This document shows, piece by piece, positions 60,592 through 64,000 of a stretch of DNA of 64,000 bases. The position numbers were made by a program, and so were the translations under genes. Position 1 is the stretch's first letter, and the number at the start of each line of letters is the position of its first letter. Origin of the DNA: Clostridia bacterium (GTDB lineage Bacteria > Bacillota > Clostridia > Oscillospirales > Acutalibacteraceae). Under the pieces are notes generated by a model, which was given only the letters and a program-made list of their open reading frames with translations, ran no database searches and was not told the origin of the DNA. The stretch lies in NCBI GenBank assembly GCA_017560255.1, contig JAFYOI010000058.1:1-64000 (forward strand), read 5' to 3'.

Positions 60592-60620
60592 ATTATACCA
60601 TATATTGCATCCGCTCGCAA
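60592..60620 (-). promoter_or_regulatory. Promoter of the tepA-trkH operon
   Basis: On the minus strand TTGCGA (60620-60615) and TATAAT (60597-60592), 17 bases apart. The leader of about 90 bases ends in the tepA SD. A 14-codon ATG frame that overlaps the tepA start is visible but has no SD. Confidence 0.65.
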
Positions 60621-60664
60621 CACAAATTTTATTTAAAATTTTAGTTAAGTATATCAATTAGAGA

Positions 60665-60693
60665 TTGACAATTATACTAACAAGTTATAAAAT
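60665..60693 (+). promoter_or_regulatory. Promoter of the acn-icd-rex genes
   Basis: TTGACA (60665-60670) and TAAAAT (60688-60693), 17 bases apart. A second TATAAT lies at 60695. The ribosome site (GAAGGGATG) is about 20 bases downstream. I saw no Rex-type TTGTTAANNNNTTAACAA box here. Confidence 0.75.
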
Positions 60694-60729
60694 ATATAAT
60701 TATTGTGTTTAATGAAGGGATGATACTTA

Positions 60730-62661
60730 ATGGGTTACACTATTGCACAAAAAATTATCAAGGCTCATTTGCTCAGCGGTGAAATGACCGTTGGCAGTGA
60801 AATCGGTCTTCGCATTGACCAGACTCTGACTCAGGATGCAACGGGTACAATGGCCTACCTCGAATTTGAGGCTATGGGCGTTGACCGCGTTAAGACTGAG
60901 AGAAGCGTTGCTTACATTGACCACAACACTTTGCAATCCGGTTTTGAAAACGCTGATGACCACAGATTTATTCAGTCAATCGCAAAGAAACACGGAATAT
61001 ATTTCTCCCGCCCCGGTAACGGTATATGTCATCAAGTGCATCTTGAAAGATTCGGCGCACCCGGCAAGACTCTTATCGGCTCCGACAGTCATACTCCCAC
61101 CTGTGGCGGTATCGGTATGCTCTCATTCGGCGCAGGTGGTCTTGACGTTGCGGTTGCAATGGGCGGCGGCGCTTATTATATCGAAATGCCCAAGATGGTA
61201 AGAATCAATCTCACAGGAAAACTCAGTCCGTGGGTTGCTGCGAAAGACATCATCCTTGAAGTGCTCAGAATTATGAGCGTTAAGGGCGGCGTTGGCAAAA
61301 TTATCGAGTACGGCGGCGAAGGCGTCAAGACTCTCTCCGTTCCCGAAAGAGCAACAATCACAAATATGGGCGCTGAACTCGGTGCTACAACTTCAATCTT
61401 CCCGTCCGACGAAGTTACATACGCTTTCCTTAAAGCGCAAGGCAGAGCAGAATGCTACGTTGAGGTTAAACCCGACGCTGACGCTCAGTACGACGAAGTG
61501 ATTGAAATTGACCTTTCAAAACTTGCTCCGATGGCAGCAATGCCCCACAGCCCCGACAACGTTAAAACAGTTGAGGAAATCGGCAAAATTAAAGTTGACC
61601 AGGTTTGCATCGGCTCCTGTACAAACTCCTCACTTATGGATATGCTCAAAGTTGCCGCAATACTCAAAGGCAGAACGGTTTGTGAAAGCGTAAGTCTTTC
61701 AATTGCACCCGGTTCAAAGCAGGTGCTTGATATGCTCGCAAGAAACGGCGCATTGGCAGACATCATCGCAGCAGGTGCAAGAATTCTTGAATCCGCTTGC
61801 GGCCCCTGCATCGGTATGGGACAATCACCCAACTCCGCAGGTGTTTCACTCAGAACTTTCAACCGTAACTTTGAGGGTCGTTCCGGCACCGCTGATGCGC
61901 AGGTTTACCTCGTAAGCCCCGAAGTTGCAGTAGCAAGCGCACTCACAGGTTACCTCACCGACCCGCGCGAACTCGGCGATGCTCCCGTAATCAATATGCC
62001 CGACGAGTTCCTTGTAAACGACAACATGATTGCTTTGCCGTCCGAAGTTGAAATGGCAAGTGACGTTGAAATTCTCAGAGGTCCGAACATTAAAGAGTTC
62101 CCGAACAGCACAACTTTGCCGCAGGATATTTCCGCAAAAGCGGTTCTCAAAGTCGGCGACAACATCACAACCGACCATATTATGCCTGCAGGTTCAAAGA
62201 TTCTCCCCTATCGTTCAAATATCCCCCACCTTTCACAGTACTGCTTCGCTGTTTGCGACACCCAGTTTGCAGAACGTTGTAAGAAAGAGGGCAGCGGCAT
62301 CGTAATCGGCGGTTCCAACTACGGTCAGGGTTCATCAAGAGAGCACGCAGCACTTGTTCCGCTCTACCTCGGTGTAAAGGCGGTTGTTGTAAAATCATTT
62401 GCAAGAATTCACTGCGCTAACCTCATCAATGCAGGTATCATTCCGCTCACGTTCAAGGACGAGGCGGATTATGAAAAGATTGAACAGGGCGATTCCCTCG
62501 CGCTTTACAACATCCGTGACTGCATTGAGAACGATAAGCCCATCGTTCTCAAAAACGAAACAAAGGGAATTGAAATTGCTCTCAACAGTGACTTCTCACA
62601 GCGTCAGAAAGATATTATTCTTGCGGGCGGTCTTCTCAACTACACCCGCGAAAATTCTTAA
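60730..62661 (+). CDS. acnA: Aconitate hydratase, single-chain 640-residue type
   Basis: A 643-residue aconitase with domains 1-3 and the swivel domain 4 in one chain. The [4Fe-4S] ligands are seen in CIGSCTNSS and ESACGPCIGMGQ, the substrate loop in GSDSHTPTCGGIGML, and the swivel Ser/Arg in GGSNYGQGSSREHAALVP. It turns citrate to isocitrate. The size is that of the clostridial/archaeal type, shorter than AcnA of enterobacteria. Its codons end more often in C than those of its neighbours, which suggests high expression. The dehydrogenase follows after 20 bases. Confidence 0.95.
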   Translation: MGYTIAQKIIKAHLLSGEMTVGSEIGLRIDQTLTQDATGTMAYLEFEAMGVDRVKTERSVAYIDHNTLQSGFENADDHRFIQSIAKKHGIYFSRPGNGICHQVHLERFGAPGKTLIGSDSHTPTCGGIGMLSFGAGGLDVAVAMGGGAYYIEMPKMVRINLTGKLSPWVAAKDIILEVLRIMSVKGGVGKIIEYGGEGVKTLSVPERATITNMGAELGATTSIFPSDEVTYAFLKAQGRAECYVEVKPDADAQYDEVIEIDLSKLAPMAAMPHSPDNVKTVEEIGKIKVDQVCIGSCTNSSLMDMLKVAAILKGRTVCESVSLSIAPGSKQVLDMLARNGALADIIAAGARILESACGPCIGMGQSPNSAGVSLRTFNRNFEGRSGTADAQVYLVSPEVAVASALTGYLTDPRELGDAPVINMPDEFLVNDNMIALPSEVEMASDVEILRGPNIKEFPNSTTLPQDISAKAVLKVGDNITTDHIMPAGSKILPYRSNIPHLSQYCFAVCDTQFAERCKKEGSGIVIGGSNYGQGSSREHAALVPLYLGVKAVVVKSFARIHCANLINAGIIPLTFKDEADYEKIEQGDSLALYNIRDCIENDKPIVLKNETKGIEIALNSDFSQRQKDIILAGGLLNYTRENS

Positions 62662-62681
62662 TAGAACGGAGTAAAAAGATT

Positions 62682-63851
62682 ATGGAAAATATGATCAAAC
62701 AGGCAACCGAAAAATTTGAAGCGCTTGTAAGACAACAACTTGCAAGAGCACAGGCTATTAAAGAGCAGGGCGATTTCATCGACTATGCAAAACTTGACAA
62801 AATCATTATCGGCGTTTGCGGCGGTGACGGCATCGGCCCGATTATCACAAAGGAATCCGCAAGAGTTCTTGAATATATGCTCGCAGACCTCGTAAAAGAG
62901 GGCAAAGTTGAATTCAAGATGATCGAAGGTCTTACAATTGAGAACAGAGTTGCTGTTATGAAAGCAATTCCCGACGATGTTCTTGAAGAACTCAAGGCTT
63001 GCCACGTTATCCTCAAAGGCCCGACAACCACCCCCCAGAAGGGCGATCCGTGGCCGAACATTGAGAGCGCAAACGTTGCAATGAGAAAGGCGCTCGACCT
63101 TTTCGGCAACGTAAGACCCGTTAAAGTTCCCTCACAGGGTATTGACTGGACTTTCTTCCGCGAGAATACGGAGGGCGCTTATGCGCTCGGTTCAAGCGGT
63201 TTCAACGTTTCCGATGACCTTGCTTTTGACTTCACTGTTGCTACTTCCGAGGGTTGCGAGAGAATTGCAAGACTTGCTTACGAATATGCAAGAAAGAACA
63301 ACAAGGGACGCGTTTCACTTATCAATAAGGCAAATGTTATCAAAACAACCGACGGTAAATTCCTCACACTCTGCCACAAGGTTGCAGAGGAATACCCCGA
63401 AATCACAACTGACGAATGGTACATTGATATCACAACGGCAAAACTTATCGATGAGAAGCGCCGCAAGGACTTCAAAGTATTCGTTCTCCCGAACCTCTAC
63501 GGCGATATTCTCACCGACGAGGCTGCTGAATTCCAGGGCGGCGTAGGTACTGCAGGTAGTGCAAACCTAGGTAAGAGATACGCTATGTTTGAGGCAATCC
63601 ACGGCTCCGCTCCAAGAATGATGAAGGAAGGCAGAGGCAAGTACGCTGACCCGTGCTCAATGCTCCGCGCATCCGTTATGCTTCTTTCTCACATTGGTCA
63701 GCAGGAAAAGGCAGACCTTCTTGAGCGTGCACTTGACATCTGTATGTACGAGGAGAAGAAGATGACCATCACGGGCCGTGACACAGGCTGCACCTGTAGC
63801 GAATTCGGCGACTACGTTATGGAAACCGTTCAGAAACTCTGCAACGCATAA
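62682..63851 (+). CDS. icd: Isocitrate/isopropylmalate dehydrogenase family, probably NAD-dependent isocitrate dehydrogenase
   Basis: A 389-residue beta-decarboxylating dehydrogenase. It has GVCGGDGIGP (start of the fold, near 44), NVRPVKVPSQGIDWTFFRENTEGAY (substrate loop), NKANVIKTTDG (catalytic Lys), LPNLYGDILTDEAAEFQGG (metal Asp residues) and EAIHGSAPRM. It starts with an extra ~40-residue helix. Pairing with aconitase makes isocitrate the likely substrate, giving 2-oxoglutarate for glutamate. Isopropylmalate or homoisocitrate is less likely. It shares the C-ending codon bias of the acn gene. Confidence 0.92.
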   Translation: MENMIKQATEKFEALVRQQLARAQAIKEQGDFIDYAKLDKIIIGVCGGDGIGPIITKESARVLEYMLADLVKEGKVEFKMIEGLTIENRVAVMKAIPDDVLEELKACHVILKGPTTTPQKGDPWPNIESANVAMRKALDLFGNVRPVKVPSQGIDWTFFRENTEGAYALGSSGFNVSDDLAFDFTVATSEGCERIARLAYEYARKNNKGRVSLINKANVIKTTDGKFLTLCHKVAEEYPEITTDEWYIDITTAKLIDEKRRKDFKVFVLPNLYGDILTDEAAEFQGGVGTAGSANLGKRYAMFEAIHGSAPRMMKEGRGKYADPCSMLRASVMLLSHIGQQEKADLLERALDICMYEEKKMTITGRDTGCTCSEFGDYVMETVQKLCNA

Positions 63852-63875
63852 TAATATTGTCGGGAGTTGTATTTT

Positions 63876-64000
63876 ATGCAGATAAAAAACAGCGACATTC
63901 CGATTCCGTCATTAAGACGGCTTCCGATATATCACAGGGTTATCGAAGGGCTTAAACGTAAAAACGTCAGCAAAGTTTCATCGCATAAACTTTCACAGAT
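63876..64000 (+). CDS. rex: Redox-sensing transcriptional repressor Rex, N-terminus only
   Basis: The first ~41 codons are inside the window; the gene runs off its end. The sequence has IPIPSLRRLPIYHRVIEGL and SSHKLSQI, which match the winged-helix N-terminus of Rex (usual form: IPxxTxxRLPxYYRxL, SSxELAE). Rex senses the NADH/NAD+ ratio and controls fermentation genes in Clostridia. Its place 24 bases behind icd suggests cotranscription with a NADH-producing step. The GGGAG ribosome site is visible. Confidence 0.88.
   Translation, partial: MQIKNSDIPIPSLRRLPIYHRVIEGLKRKNVSKVSSHKLSQ

Noticed and set aside
1..64000. Prophage, insertion sequence, CRISPR array, toxin-antitoxin or restriction system
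   Set aside because: No integrase, transposase, spaced repeats, or recognisable defence gene was found in any gap or frame.

Overview
The window looks like chromosomal DNA of a low-to-moderate-GC member of the Clostridia, probably a gut- or rumen-type Oscillospirales/Ruminococcaceae relative. Signs of this are a BspA-like leucine-rich-repeat surface protein, lipoproteins with threonine-rich linkers just after the lipobox, a T-box leader, type-A RNase P RNA, the tepA-ylzJ-spoIIIE gene order known from Firmicutes, and a Rex repressor. I saw no phage, insertion sequence, CRISPR array, tRNA or rRNA operon. The species assignment is inference; no search was run. Almost all genes lie on the minus strand and many stops overlap the next start (TAATG or ATGA).

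Bases 1-7260 hold envelope and secreted proteins: the N-terminal 1422 codons of a huge BspA-like protein with at least seven tandem beta-type modules, a Thr-rich lipoprotein, and a secreted esterase of the PHB-depolymerase family with a Trp/Asp-rich tail. The esterase is preceded by about 520 bp of AT-rich noncoding DNA with several palindromes. Bases 7261-16717 carry an mltG-U32-RluD-like-FKBP lipoprotein operon, a small Cys-rich protein, and a Tmk-DUF2156-GNAT-5-FCL operon. Bases 16774-23182 carry a divergent secD-secF pair with a polythreonine insert, tcdA, a Nudix fusion protein, small membrane proteins, a nitroreductase and rnpB.

Bases 23196-38292 are metabolic and metal-related: ilvD, an ArsB-like permease, pdxY, a copper ATPase with a CopZ-like domain at its C-terminus (possibly also translated separately), and a feoA-feoB-FeoB-associated operon next to a DtxR-family regulator with three matching palindromic operators. 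Next come a T-box-controlled ilvA-ridA pair and a cation/proton antiporter behind a strong leader hairpin. Bases 38294-49585 hold repair and nucleotide genes (dgt, DUF523, xth, gamma carbonic anhydrase), an ECF sigma/anti-sigma/envelope protein operon, a heterodimeric ABC exporter and thiamine pyrophosphokinase.

Bases 49588-60496 form what looks like one 11-gene operon: tepA-ylzJ-uppP-spoIIIE-ygiQ-MBL lipoprotein-DUF3006-pyrB-trkA-trkA-trkH. It joins chromosome segregation, wall lipid recycling, pyrimidine synthesis and potassium uptake. Its pyrB carries a PyrI-like zinc knuckle. On the plus strand, 60730-64000 carries aconitase, a decarboxylating dehydrogenase of the isocitrate type, and the start of rex, consistent with 2-oxoglutarate supply for glutamate and redox control.

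No single block stands out as a wholly new system. The most unusual signals are the CopA-CopZ fusion with an internal ribosome binding site, the PyrB-zinc fusion, the SecDF pair lacking the usual membrane aspartates, the three-operator feo region, the palindrome-rich esterase control region and the hairpin leader of the antiporter.
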